Notes: generated by a model from the sequence alone, not told the origin. Numbered from the stretch's first letter, positions 34,166 through 45,640 are shown. The stretch is 64,000 nt of DNA from Macrothele yani (GCA_039090855.1 CM077011.1:33499501-33563500); one strand, 5' to 3'. Numbers and translations are program-made.

Positions 34166-34345
34166 CTTTTTAATTGGGGGTTTAGCAACCACCATGAGCA
34201 ACTCAATGGACTATGAGTAGTAACGAAGAAAGAGAGCCGATGCTGTTAGACATATACACCATCCATGGTTTTCAAAAGATTCGAACCCGGGCCCATCTCG
34301 GACAAATGGTTAGAAGCCAGTGTCTTTGCATCGGGTTGGCAACCG
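34166..34345 (-). mobile_element. SINE fragment, diverged
   Basis: GGGGGTTTAGCAACCACCATG, then AGATTCGAACCCGGGCCC and GGTTAGAAGCCAGTG in the order of a minus-strand SINE. The middle is partly deleted. Confidence 0.75.
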
Positions 34346-34444
34346 TGAAATTCAAATCCCTGTCATGGCATTTCCTTCCTCGAGCTCAGGATTGATGGGC
34401 TTTGACAGACGACACATCCACACCAGACTGTAACTTCACTATAT

Positions 34445-34690
34445 AGAGCCCATCTTCTTCGCTGCTGGTACCAGGAACAACAAGTTAGTAAAATCATGCA
34501 ATGCATTGATTATGATACGCTTTCCAACATACCAGAAATCATTACTCAAGTCATTACTCAAGCTATGAGGATAATGGCTTTGGAATAAAACTCGCACCTG
34601 TGGCCTGATCTTTGACCCCTTTTTTATGATATTCAACAGAACCAGTTCAGTATACCTCCGGAACAACATACTAACGTTTTGTCTTTCAAA
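34445..34690 (-). repeat. Copy of the DR1-motif repeat family
   Basis: The reverse complement of the right end of the 6575-7565 block, including AGTTAGTAAAATCATGCAATG and ATTGATTATGATACGCTTTCC, with one diverged DR1 word (TGATCTTTGACCCC). The LINE at 34690-38215 is inserted next to it at CTAACGTTTTGT. Confidence 0.75.
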
Positions 34691-35541
34691 ATCGCTTTAT
34701 TGTACATCTAGGAGTATACAATAAAATAGGGCATAAAAACATGAACAAAGGACATATGACACTCAGACAGAATCACAGGCAATAAACATAGGGCATACAT
34801 GGGAAGAACTAAAGATAACGAAATAGAAATCGTGGGCACTTGTATTATAAAATACTGAGTGTATACAATAACACCAGGGCTTAGAACAGGAGCTAATATC
34901 AAGGCAATAGCACGGAGGAGTCACAGGTGATTGCGTGAGCATTCATAGGAAAAGAAGCATACATAATGAATGCGTGGGCTCGCAGGCCACTCCCAAGAAA
35001 CGAGGGCGAACAAGAAAACAATAGGAAAGCACAGGGAATTATACCCTAAATGGTACATATCAATGCAGGGCAAACAACAGGAGTATACATAATTCGGGCA
35101 CATACATACTACAGGTGATGTCACTATAGTAAACGAAGAAGTATGAGAAAAATCGAGAAACCAATATAGCACATACAAAACCGGACGATACACAGGTATT
35201 ACATGGAGTATACACAGAGTAAGGAGAAACATGAGAACATGGGCACGCAGGCTGCACTCATAGAACAGGGGCAGCATAATACAACAAGTACATAGTGAGC
35301 GGCAGGCCATAGCATGGGATTATAACACTATAACAGGCAGAACATGAGGTATGCATAAGATAAGGAAGATACAATACAACGTGCGCACGCAGGCGATACT
35401 CGTAGAACAGGAGCAACACAATACAACAAGATAATAAACACGATGAACAATACACATAAAGTTCAAATGATGGGTGTAGGACAAATCCGAAAACCCGAAC
35501 GATAGTACATAGAACGCCTAGGCAAGAGCAAAGTCAGACTA

Positions 35542-38024
35542 CTAGTAAAGGTCGGACGAATATAGTTCTTCCCAAAGAGTGAAGGTGTCAATGAAGTCAT
35601 CATCATTGGCAAAGTCTTGGTGAAATGGCTGTGGTGGAAGTGGAGAACATGGTACAGACACAACAGGAACCGCTGAAGAAACTTTGATTTTGGCACGACG
35701 TTTCCGCGTGCGCTGAGAGGAGCGACGTGCACTTTTCTTTGGAATGGCCCCTGTTAAGGGCGCCGAAATAGAGGGATGAGCGGAAGACGACAGGTCGAGC
35801 GGAGATGAAGATTGTAGAACAACAAAGGACGGAGGTAGTGCACCAATGGGACGCGGAGACGGTTGAATGGAAACGGAAATAGGCACGGACGGAGCTGCAG
35901 ATGCAGTCGACGAATGCGTGACAGAGGGTTTGGAGGGCGGACGCAGATGATCAAATCGCCGAGCCATCGACAAGTCCCTATCTGCCGTGTACGGGAGGTT
36001 GAAGTACGATCTGGCACAACACCAGGAGTCTAGAGCTTTGTTATTAGCGATTCGAGAGCTACAATTCTCACGAAATGGTACAGGGCTCTTAATTAAGGTG
36101 AGATAATGGAGAGCTTTCTTGATATCAGTCGGAGCAGTCTCATGGGGGTGCTTAGCACAAAGAAGTTGACACTCGGAAGCAGAAAGATGTGCTGAGTAGT
36201 TTGGAAGCAGAGAAGTATCCGAGTACTCTGTAGGATCAGAACCTGAGTCCGTAGCTGAAGAAGTGTCCGAGGAAACTGCGGAAGAAGCAGTTGAAGAATG
36301 TTTCGAAAAACCGGCGGCGCAAGAAGAGAAGCCGGGCAATGATGAACGTACTAGTGTGTCGTCAAGTGATGCGGAGATGATGGGTGAAGAACCAGAGGCT
36401 GGTAACGACGGGTCGGAAGAGCAGTGAGAAGGAACAACGGCCGAAGCTAAGTCCGGGCCGACGGTGATGGGTTCCGTACTCGGCGGAAGGACGACCACCG
36501 ATGTGCTCTCACCAGAGTGGGACGAGTCCAGGGGTGATTGCAGAAGAAACGCCGGGAGTCCACAAGGGGCACAGTGGATATCGTAACAGCTGAAGATGAA
36601 TCAGCAATTGTAGAAACATTCTGGTGCAAAACGGTGGAGGAGCCAGGCGGAGGCAACAAACTGTAATAGTCCTGGAGCGGTGCAATAAAAGTAACAGGTA
36701 GAGACGGCAAACTGTTGAACTGAGAAAGAGCTGAAGAGTCTTGAGGAAACACAGTGGTGGAAGATGGGTACGCCAGAGGAACAGTATTCACAGATGAAAT
36801 AGGTGAACCCGAACTGGAAAGCAGCGGTCGAGGGAAAGAAGCTGGATATGATGAGAGTAAGGAAGAACTTGTCGAAGTACTGAAGTCCAAGGCCACAGAG
36901 AGTGGAGAATGTGACACAGGAGGATGGAACAACCCACCTGGTACAGAGGGTAAAGTACATGCAGTGGAATAAGACAATAAAGGTGCAGATTGAAAAGGCT
37001 TGGCAGATGACGTAGTGAGAGCAGAAAAGCTAAGAGGTGCAGGTGAGAATGCAGCGTTTTTAGCTGGGTAAGAAGCACGGAGATGAGTAGGTGATTTACA
37101 TATGAAGCAATGAAGAGCAGTATAAACATTCACAGCACGAATATGTCTACCACAGACTACTTGGAATGTGGTAGGACAGGAAATAATCGAAGCTGCGTCC
37201 GGAAAGACGACGAGAGCCTGTCGTCGGAAACTAAGATAAGGACGAGCTCCTTGCTCGTCCAATGCGGCAGGTAAGATACGAATTGGACCAAACACAAGTC
37301 CACAACGAGAAAGAAAACCAAGGAGGTCATCATCAGAAATTTCCAGTGGAACAGGAGACATGCTTACAAAGATAGGGCACTGTGCGAGAGGAATGGCGAA
37401 CAGACTTTTTTTTTTGATTGGAGGTTTAACGACCACCGTGAGCAACTCAATGGGCTATAAGCAGTCGCCCGTCCCTAATTTAGGGTCACTGGTTCTAGGG
37501 AAGGGAGAGAGCCAGTGCTGTAAGACAAACGCAACATCCATGCCTCACCGGGATTCGAACCCGGACCCCGTTCGGACGAATGATCACAGGCCATCGCTTA
37601 GACCACTGCGCCACCGGGGCGGCGAACAGACTTTGATCACCAACAAAGATGGGAGAAGACGACATAGATCGTGCAACATGAGCGGGAGAGGAAAAATAAA
37701 TAAGCACAGAGTGAGGTTTACGTGCAACATGTGTAATGGCATCTGGAGGAACAAGTTCATGCAGAGCTGATGTGTACACAGTAAGTTTTGTATTGGGCAG
37801 GGCAACATATTTCACCCCTAAAGCTAAAGAGGCTAGTAGAGACTTACCTCGGGACGAAGATTGAATCCTGACTAGAAATAAGGAAATCCGGGCATGACGG
37901 CAGGCAAAAGCGTTTAATGTGTGGTAGTGGGGGCCGACAAAGAGTGCTGAAGTTTATCTTGAAGCAGAACATCTGGTGGAGGCGTCAGTGGTGGAAGATA
38001 TTCTGTTAATATTGCACAAGCCAT
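35542..38024 (-). pseudogene. LINE ORF1 protein, interrupted by a SINE
   Basis: Putative RNA-binding ORF1 protein. The first Met is near 38024 (MACAILTEYLPPLTPPP). A frame change near 37960 leads to HTLNAFACRHARISLFLVRI and SLLASLALGVKYVALPNTKL. It is then interrupted by a SINE at 37409-37621 and resumes with SLFAIPLAQCPIFVSMSPVP and DDDLLGFLSRCGLVFGPI. A knuckle remnant CFICKSPTHLRASYP near 37090 has its last Cys replaced by Tyr. Another frame change near 36470 leads to a Ser/Pro-rich C-terminal half (318 codons) with CARSYFNLP and a basic patch KKSARRSSQRTRKRRAK. It ends at TAG 35542. The family is not one I can name. Confidence 0.65.
37409..37621 (-). mobile_element. tRNA-derived SINE inserted in LINE ORF1
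   Basis: T-rich start (poly-A tail on the minus strand), GATTGGAGGTTTAACGACC, the B-box complement GGGATTCGAACCC, and the end GCGCCACCGGGGCG. A 13-bp duplication GCGAACAGACTTT flanks it at 37396-37408 and 37622-37634. Confidence 0.92.
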
Positions 38025-38215
38025 GATCGGTGGTACAATGCACAATTGCTAGGAAGACAAATGGGGAAGGCATAACGAACAGGTGAACAAAGGCTGAGCG
38101 ACAAATAATGACGACACAAGTAGAGCTGCAAGAGAGATGTCACAACTGTGAGACCATGCCGTCACCGGAGGACCACTAATGGAAGATGGCGTAACCGGGA
38201 GAAGGGTAGATACGC

Positions 38216-39232
38216 TCAGGAACGTGACAGCTGCTGGAGGGTGCATGGTGGAGGATCCATAGAGCGAACAACACAATCGAGGTGGTCCCACAGATGCTCA
38301 ATTGGGTTTACGTCTGGGTAATTAGGGGGCCAGTGAAGTACTTTGAAGTCTTTATCGTGCTTTTCCAACCACTCTCGGACATTTCTAGCTGTGTGACACG
38401 TCGCATTGTCGTTCTTGAAGATCCTATCCGCCTCAGGGAAGACAATCAGCTTGTGTAGGTGTATGTGGTCTGCAAGGATGGATTCATAACGAATTCGGTC
38501 CATAGTGCCTTCCATAGGTATGAGTAGACCCACAGAACGTCACGAAAACACTCTCCAGACCATAGCTCTGCCCCCAACAGCTTGTGTTCTTCCAGCAGCC
38601 GTTGAAAAGTGTTTGTTCTCCGATGTTTCTCGCCTTATACGCCAAAGTCCATCCGTTCGATGCAGCAGAAAACGTGACTCATCGGAGAAAGCAATCCTTT
38701 GCGAATCAGCGGAGGTCCAATTCCGATACTGCCGTGCAAATGTAAGCCTTTTCTGCCGATGCACCTTCGTTAGCATAGGTGCAGTGACCATCCGTCTGCA
38801 TCGGAGCCCCACACGCAGCAAGGTTCGCTGAACTGTCGTTCTAGACACACTTCCGGTTGCCCCCTGGTTCATTCGGCTAGTGAGTTGCTCCACTGTAGTG
38901 TGTCGATCGGCACTCATGCACCTTCGCAGCTGACGTTCACCTCTCACATCAATGGCACGTGGTGCTCCGCAGTTGCCACGTCGCTTATTCGCAATGGTGC
39001 CATTACTCCAAACACGATACACTTTAACCACAGCAGCACGCGAACAGTTCACAAACTGCGCTGTTTTAGAAATACTGCCAGCCTTGGCTCGAAAGCCAAT
39101 AATCATCCCTTTTTGCAAATCTGATAAACCGATCCTTTTATCAATGACAGCAAGGAGTGATATGTTTTCAGAATGCCTACAGCACACCTTATATACCCTC
39201 CAAGCCAGCTCACTACACGTGCCTTCTTTCAT
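38216..39232 (-). pseudogene. Tc1 transposase, nearly intact, C-terminus missing
   Basis: Open from 39232 with a paired helix-turn-helix region (GLSDLQKGMIIGFRAKAGSI, then SRTTVQRTLLRVGLRCRR). Catalytic blocks: RIAFSDESRFLLHRTDG (first Asp), FKNDNATCHTARNVREWL (second Asp) and YPDVNPIEHLWDHLD (third, Glu). A single stop or frame change near 38540 (after AMVWRVFS) separates the two halves. All three acidic residues are present. The last 50 or so residues are lost at the LINE junction. Confidence 0.85.
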
Positions 39233-39290
39233 TGGCTACGCGCAGTTGACGTCAAAAGTAGGAGGTGGTCACAATAATGTGACTTGACTG
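38216..39290 (-). mobile_element. Tc1-like transposon, 3' side truncated
   Basis: The right end is CAGTCAAGTCACATTATTGT on the minus strand, starting at 39290. The transposase is nearly complete, but the sequence stops near 38216 within the C-terminal region, where the LINE begins. The second TIR is therefore absent. Confidence 0.82.
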
Positions 39291-39316
39291 TGTGTGTGTG
39301 TGTGTGTGTGTGTGTC
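39290..39316. repeat. (TG)n microsatellite
   Basis: About 13 GT units start right at the Tc1 terminus. Confidence 0.9.
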
Positions 39317-39349
39317 TAACAGAATGTCTGTCTGTATATTTCCTATGAA

Positions 39350-39745
39350 CTGCAAAACCCTTGACTCATCTGGACCAAATTTTGCACAGTTATTGTCTAG
39401 CAACCTGCGGAAACTATAGGCTTCCATGAAACCTGAATGCCCCACTCCCTGCCTCTGATGTCATCCGCTTGACACTTTGTGCCTAAACTCCTCAACCGAT
39501 CTGGAACAAATTTTGCAACTCTTTAGGACCCTGCAAAAACTATAGACTATCACGAAACATGGACACTCCATTTCTTCCCCTTGATTTAATCCCCTTGACG
39601 CTTTGTGCCTAAACCCTTGAACAGATCTGTACAAAATTTTGCATATTTACTCTCCAGGACCCTGAGGAAACTATAGGCGTCCATGAAACCTGGATGGTCT
39701 ATTCTCTCTCCCTGATTTGATCCCCTTGACACTTTGTGTTTTAGT
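39350..39745 (+). repeat. Three tandem copies of about 125 bp
   Basis: GATCTGGAACAAATTTTGCA-like words at about 39370, 39500 and 39622, each followed by GAAACTATAGGC and CATGAAACCTGGA-like words and CCCCTTGACACTTTGTG. Confidence 0.8.
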
Positions 39746-39899
39746 GCATGAAGGTGCCAGTTAATTTTAAAATAGTATGTTTAGATATAATTGCTGCAAT
39801 AAAAGAACAAACGGGATTTGTCTAGCAATCAAATGAATTTCAGTTAATTATTATAAACTTCTTTCCTTTTTATGTAATTTCAATTTAAATTAAAAAGCA

Positions 39900-40310
39900 A
39901 CAAATCTGTTGGACAAATTAATCAAAAATCCAAGAAAGCGAAATTATTAAGAGGAGGTGAGACTCTCCAACAGGGTGAATTCCAGAATGCCCCCGAAAAA
40001 GCGAAATTTTGTTGGACAAATCAATCGAAAATCCAATAAAGTGAATTCATTAAGAGAAGTTGAAACCCTTCAACAGCGTGAATTCCAGAATGCCCTCGAA
40101 AAAGCGAAAACATATTAGACAAATCAATCCATAATCCAAGAAAGTGGAATTATTGAGAGAAGCTGAAACCTTCCAGCAGCGTGAATTCAAGAATGTCCCC
40201 GAAAAAAAAGAAAATCTGTTGGACAAATCAATCCAAAATCCAAGAGAAATGTTTGTAAAGCTCTGGTTCTGAAGCTGATTCGTGTATGTTTTATTAACCT
40301 GATACATGCA
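39900..40310 (+). repeat. Four tandem copies of about 100 bp
   Basis: TGTTGGACAAATCAATC-like words followed by CCAAGAAAGCGAA, GAAACCCTTCAACAGCGTG and AATTCCAGAATGCCCCCGAA recur from about 39907, 40010, 40105 and 40207. The 85-codon ORF across it is a by-product. Confidence 0.8.
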
Positions 40311-40391
40311 GGGTATCTCCGCTAGTATGTAATAAAATCGAATTTATTTCAGCAGCATCTGCCCTTAACCCAACGCCCTAGAGGAAAAAAG

Positions 40392-42283
40392 ATCAAAATT
40401 CGCAGGTCTTCGTTCTCACAGTTCCAACATATCAATACAACCAGTTAGTAAAAGGTCAAAATTCGCAGGTCTTCGTTCTCACAGTTCCAACATATCAATA
40501 CAACCAGTTAGTAAAAGGTCAAAATTCGCAGGTCTTCGTTCTCACAGTTCCAACATATCAATACAACCAGTTAGTAAAAGGTCAAAATTCGCAGGTCTTC
40601 GTTCTCACAGTTCCAACATATCAATACAACCAGTTAGTAAAAGGTCAAAATTCGCAGGTCTTCGTTCTCACAGTTCCAACATATCAATACAACCAGTTAG
40701 TAAAAGATCAAAATTCGCAGGTCTTCGTTCTCACAGTTCCAACATATCAATACAACCAGTTAGTAAAAGGTCAAAATTCGCAGGTCTTCGTTCTCACAGT
40801 TCCAGCATATCAATACAACCAGTTAGTAAAAGGTCAAAATTCGCAGGTCTTCGTTCTCACACTTCCAACATATCTATACAACCAGTTAGTAAAAGGTCAA
40901 AATTCGCAGGTCTTCGGTCTCACAGTTCCAACATATCAATACAACCAGTTAGTAAAAGGTCAAAATTCGCAGGTCTTCGTTCTCACAGTTCCAACTTATC
41001 AATACAACCAGTTAGTAAAAGGTCAAAATTCGCAGGTCTTCGTTCTCACAGTTCCAACATATCAATACAACCAGTTAGTAAAAGGTCAAAATTCGCAGGT
41101 CTTCGTTCTCACAGTTCCAGCATATCAATACAACCAGTTAGTAAAAGGTCAAAATTCGCAGGTCTTCGTTCTCACAGTTCCAACTTATCAATACAACCAG
41201 TTAGTAAAAGGTCAAAATTCGCAGGTCTTCGTTCTCACAGTTCCAACTTATCAATACAACCAGTTAGTAAAAGGTCAAAATTCGCAGGTCTTCGTTCTCA
41301 CAGTTCCAACTTATCAATACAACCAGTTAGTAAAAGGTCAAAATTCGCAGGTCTTCGTTCTCACAGTTCCAACTTATCAATACAACCAGTTAGTAAAAGG
41401 TCAAAATTCGCAGGTCTTCGTTCTCACAGTTCCAACATATCAATACAACCAGTTAGTAAAAGGTCAAAATTCGCAGGTCTTCGTTCTCACAGTTCCAGCA
41501 TATCAATACAACCAGTTAGTAAAAGGTCAAAATTCGCAGGTCTTCGTTCTCACAGTTCCAACATATCAATACAACCAGTTAGTAAAAGATCAAAATTCGC
41601 AGGTCTTCGTTCTCACAGTTCCAGCATATCAATACAACCAGTTAGTAAAAGGTCAAAATTCGCAGGTCTTCGTTCTCACAGTTCCAGCATATCAATACAA
41701 CCAGTTAGTAAAAGGTCAAAATTCGCAGGTCTTCGTTCTCACAGTTCCAGCATATCAATACAACCAGTTAGTAAAAGGTCAAAATTCGCAGGTCTTCGTT
41801 CTCACAGTTCCAACATATCAATACAACCAGTTAGTAAAAGGTCAAAATTCGCAGGTCTTCGTTCTCACAGTTCCAGCATATCAATACAACCAGTTAGTAA
41901 AAGGTCAAAATTCGCAGGTCTTCGTTCTCACAGTTCCAACATATCAATACAACCAGTTAGTAAAAGATCAAAATTCGCAGGTCTTCGTTCTCACAGTTCC
42001 AGCATATCAATACAACCAGTTAGTAAAAGGTCAAAATTCGCAGGTCTTCGTTCTCACAGTTCCAACATATCAATACAACCAGTTAGTAAAAGGTCAAAAT
42101 TCGCAGGTCTTCGTTCTCACACTTCCAACATATCTATACAACCAGTTAGTAAAAGGTCAAAATTCGCAGGTCTTCGGTCTCACAGTTCCAACATATCAAT
42201 ACAACCAGTTAGTAAAAGGTCAAAATTCGCAGGTCTTCGTTCTCACAGTTCCAACTTATCAATACAACCAGTTAGTAAAATCA
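40392..42283. repeat. 63-bp minisatellite, about 30 copies
   Basis: The unit contains AGGTCAAAATTCGCAGGTCT, TCGTTCTCACAGTTCCAACA and TCAATACAACCAGTTAGTAA. CCAGTTAGTA begins at 40441 and 40504 (63 bp). Copies are almost identical, with a few variants (A/G at CCARCATATC, A/T at AACWTATC, AAAAGRTC). Confidence 0.95.
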
Positions 42284-42800
42284 TGCAATGCATTGATTAT
42301 GATATGCTTTCCAAGATACCAGAAATCATTACTCACGCTTATTACTCAAGTTATGAGGATAATGGCTGCGGAACAAATCTCGTTCCTGTGCCCTGACCTT
42401 TGACCCCATTTCGATGATATTCAACAGAGCCGGTTCAGTATACCTCTGGAACAACATACTGTCGCAATAGAATTGTCGCAATAGAAGCATTTTTAGTCAA
42501 GTTATGAGGATAATGGCTGTGGAATAAATCTCGCTCCTGTGCCCTGACTTTTAATCCTATTTCGATTATATTAAATATAATTGGTTCAGTATACCTCCGG
42601 AACAACATGCTAAAGTTTTGTCGCAATCTAAGCATTTTTACGTAAGTTATGACGCCTAAAAGCAATGGAACGGATCCCGCTCCTATGTCATGACCTTTAA
42701 CCCCATTTCGCCCATTTTCAATAGGGTTCGTCCCCAGGTATTCCCCTACCACATACTAAAATTTCATCGAAATCGAACCATTTTTACGCTAGTTATCGTA
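42284..42800 (-). repeat. Copy of the DR1-motif repeat family
   Basis: Reverse orientation of the 6575-7565 family: begins AATCATGCAATGCATTGATT, contains TGACCTTTGACCCC (42394-42407) and ends CGAACCATTTTTACGCTAGT followed by GGACGGACAAAGG. The 63-bp array is attached to its start. Confidence 0.82.
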
Positions 42801-43590
42801 CGGACGGACAAAGGGGCATTAAAAGTTTTGATGTTAGCCTGTTGTTAACTAACTATAGTGCAGACGAAAACTTTGATAGCAGAAATTCGTGTTCTGTTTA
42901 ATGATATCTCCTCGGATCGCATTTTTTATGTCGTTAAAATAATGATTACGAATTTCTTTCCTGTAGTTCATCTTCTGAAGTGCCGTATTAATCTTTTCCT
43001 TTTAGATTTGCATCTTAATTGTTTTCGCAGATTGTCGGTTCATGTCGAAAGGTTGGGTTTGTCGTGCTAACGATATTCGAAGCACGTTTTATTTTCTTGT
43101 CCTTCGGATCAACACTAAATCTTCTTTCTTCGCTGAATACCATTTCTTTATAAACATATAATTAGCGACTGCGATTTCGGGAAAGGGATTACGCATCGGC
43201 AGATCTTTCACCGTGCTTGCTCTTAATAACTACAATTCTGCATATAGCGTTCTTTCCTGGTTGAACTCAAAATACTAGAGTAACAATTATTTTGAATTTA
43301 AAAATTGTTTTTCCGAGATTCTTATAAATTAGATGTAGAATATTACCCTATTTCTGCATTGTTATTAATCATCTGGCAGAAAATGGCTGATTTCGCTAAT
43401 TTATATTCCCTTTACTTTCGTAATCCACCCAAACACCTCAAGGATGCGAAATCGTGAGGACATGTGTAAGTTTCTTCTGAAGGTCGAAGCGAATCTCTGC
43501 AAAGTCATCGCTATATCTCTGCAAAGTGACGTACACCAAAAAATTTCCGGAAATTCATGAGTTTGATTCCTTTCGTGTATTAACGATTTA
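42801..43590. other. No recognised feature
   Basis: AT-rich sequence. A few words resemble the following tandem repeat, but no gene is seen. Confidence 0.4.
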
Positions 43591-43917
43591 AATATTCCTG
43601 ATTCAAAATTTTCCGCGAAATGACGACAGAAGGCTTAATTTAACGGTTTTTTCAAACGGGAGTTGACAGAAATACTCCTGTTCATCTTTCTCCGGTTAAT
43701 AATGATAAATTACCGTTTTAAAGAGATGTTAACGGAAAATTCTGAATTTTTCGAGAGTTGATGGAAATACTTCTGTTCATCTTTCTCCGGTTAATAACGG
43801 AAAAATTTTGCTTTTGACAGATGTTAAATTCTGAATTTTTCAAACGTGAGTTGACAGAAATACTCCTGTTCATCTTTCTCCGGTTAATAACGAGAAAATT
43901 ACCATTTTAACGGGTGT
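43591..43917. repeat. Tandem repeat of about 95 bp, left part
   Basis: TGACAGAAATACTCCTGTTC and ATCTTTCTCCGGTTAATAA recur near 43665, 43765 and 43860. The array resumes at 50557 after the gypsy element, showing that the element inserted into it. Confidence 0.85.
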
Positions 43918-43968
43918 TGTAACATCACAGACACTCGATCACAACACAAAACATTTATTTCTTTACAC

Positions 43969-44192
43969 GCCGCCCCGGTGGCGCAGTGGTCTAAGGCGCT
44001 GGCCTCTGATCATTCGTCCGTCTGGGGTCCGGGTTCGAATCCCGGTGAGGCATGGATGTTGTGTTTGTCTTACGGCACTGGCTCTCTCCCTTCCCTGGAA
44101 CCAGTCACCCTAAATTAGGGACGGGTGACTGCTTATAGCCCATTGAGTTGCTCACGGTGGTCGTTAAACCTCCAATCAAAAAAAAAAAAAAA
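43969..44192 (+). mobile_element. tRNA-derived SINE, reference copy
   Basis: 224 bp: head GCCGCCCCGGTGGCGCAGTG with A box, B box GGGTTCGAATCCC, body with TTACGGCACTGGCTCTCTCC and CTTATAGCCCATTGAG, end GTTAAACCTCCAATC and an A tail of about 15. A 12-bp duplication ATTTCTTTACAC flanks it (43957-43968, 44193-44204). RNA polymerase III would transcribe it from the internal boxes. Confidence 0.95.
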
Positions 44193-44383
44193 ATTTCTTT
44201 ACACAAAAAACACCAACTGGAATACACTCCGCGGTATAAACTGAACTTGTTGTCTTAGCCAAAGCTCGCCATGTCCTCCTCCTTCGATATCTCTCTCGCA
44301 ACTCTCCTCATCACTCACCACACGCTCAAGTCATTAAATGTCAATGTATCCTTCCGCGCTTTTGTGCGTGGAAGTCGGACTTT

Positions 44384-44614
44384 TTTTTTTTTTTTTTTTT
44401 TTTTTTGATTGGAGGTTTAACGACCACCGTGAGCAACTCAATGGGCTATAAGCAGTCGCCCGTCCCTAATTTAGGGTCACTGGTTCCAGGGAAGGGAGAG
44501 AGCCAGTGCCGTAAGACAAACACAACATCCATGCCTCACCGGGATTCGAACCCGTACCCCTTTCGGACGAATGATCAGAGGCCATCGCTTAGACCACTGC
44601 GCCACCGGGGCGGC
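44384..44614 (-). mobile_element. tRNA-derived SINE, opposite orientation
   Basis: Same family reversed: T tail, GATTGGAGGTTTAACGACC, the B-box complement and GCGCCACCGGGGCG. The 13-bp duplication GAAGTCGGACTTT is at 44371-44383 and 44615-44627. Confidence 0.95.
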
Positions 44615-44865
44615 GAAGTCGGACTTTACAACCCCTCCTCACTCCAGAGGAACTTTTTCCAATGGTAAAAAGTTCTTGTCATTTTACAATACAATAGTCA
44701 TAGTTCACATAATGAGTCATAATCCATTTACAAAGAGAAATATATGAGTTAATTTAACAATCATCCTTACGTGTTTTCCAACAATTTCTATGTTGTATAT
44801 ATCACAACCAAAAAACAAAAAAAAAACAAAAAAAAAATGTTTTCACTAGCAGACACATAGCATGA

Positions 44866-45640
44866 TCAAGGTGGATCATCTAAAGTTGGAACTCTGCTCA
44901 GTCCATCTGCATTTTTGTGCATAGTTCCCGATCGATGAATTATAACAAAATCATATGCTTGTAAAGCAAGGGCCCATCTCATCAGACGAGCATTTGAACT
45001 TGCGTTGGTGCGTAACCAAACGAGAGGGTTATGATCAGTTTGTATGAGGAAATTTTGACCATCCAGGTAGCATTTCAGTTTCTGTACCGCAAATATAATG
45101 GCGGCACATTCTTTTTCACTGGTACTGTATGTCTTCTCTGCTGTCGAAAGTTTTATGCTTAGATAGAGTACAGGATGTTCAGCGCCATCTTCTTGTTCTT
45201 GCGAGAGGACGACTCCCATTCCTTGATCTGAAGCATCAGTTTGTAGAATAAATCTACGTTCATAGTCAGGGGCATACAGAACAGGAAAACTAGATAAATA
45301 TTTGTTTAGTTCCACAAAAGCTTTCTCACATTGTTCTGACCATATAATTTCCTCTTTACGATTTTTACCCTTTAAGATGTCTGTCAAGGGAGCTGCTATC
45401 GAAGAAAACATTGGAATATATCTGCTGTAATATCCCGCCAGGCCTAAGAAAGATCTTACTTGTGCCTTGTTCTTTGGCGTAGGAAAATTTTGTATGGCCT
45501 GAACCTTTCGTTCCGCTGGTTTTCGATATCCTTGTCCAACAATATGACCCAAATACAAGACGTGATCTTGAGCAAACTTTCATTTGGAAGGTTTTATGGT
45601 CAAGGAAGCCCTCTGCAACCTCTGTAGCACTTCTTCAAGG
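44866..45640 (-). pseudogene. Gypsy RNase H and connection domain
   Basis: 230 open codons from 45558: MYLGHIVGQGYRKPAERKV, SFLGLAGYYSRYI (RT thumb/connection), then RFILQTDASDQGMGVVLSQ (catalytic Asp), STSEKECAAIIFAVQKLKCY (Glu), FLIQTDHNPLVWL (Asp) and HKNADGLSRVP. It is shifted relative to the RT ORF at about 45560-45640, so the polyprotein is broken here. It is the last domain before the 3' LTR. Confidence 0.9.

Larger units (their letters stand above)
34690..38215 (-). mobile_element. LINE relic carrying only a gag-like ORF1
   Basis: On the minus strand a long ORF1 (about 38024-35542) is followed directly by about 850 bp of non-coding 3' sequence ending TGTACAATAAAGCGATTTTG with an AATAAA signal. 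No endonuclease or RT domain is present between ORF1 and the tail. The 5' side abuts a Tc1 element near 38216. The 3' sequence contains a duplicated block with TGTTCTAYGAGT near 35270 and 35410. A SINE is inserted in ORF1. Confidence 0.7.
43918..44630 (-). repeat. Gypsy 3' LTR with two nested SINEs
   Basis: 713 bp. Subtracting SINE 1 plus its 12-bp duplication (236 bp) and SINE 2 plus its 13-bp duplication (244 bp) leaves 233 bp, exactly the length of the other LTR. A purine tract (minus-strand GAGTGAGGAGGGG) adjoins at 44631-44645. Confidence 0.93.

Noticed and set aside
35060..35455. Cys-rich membrane-like ORFs (129 and 65 codons, minus strand)
   Set aside because: They lie in the duplicated 3' non-coding part of the ORF1-only LINE and follow its repeat structure.
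40392..42283. CRISPR-like regular repeat array
   Set aside because: The 63-bp units are contiguous without unique spacers, and the context is eukaryotic. It is a minisatellite.
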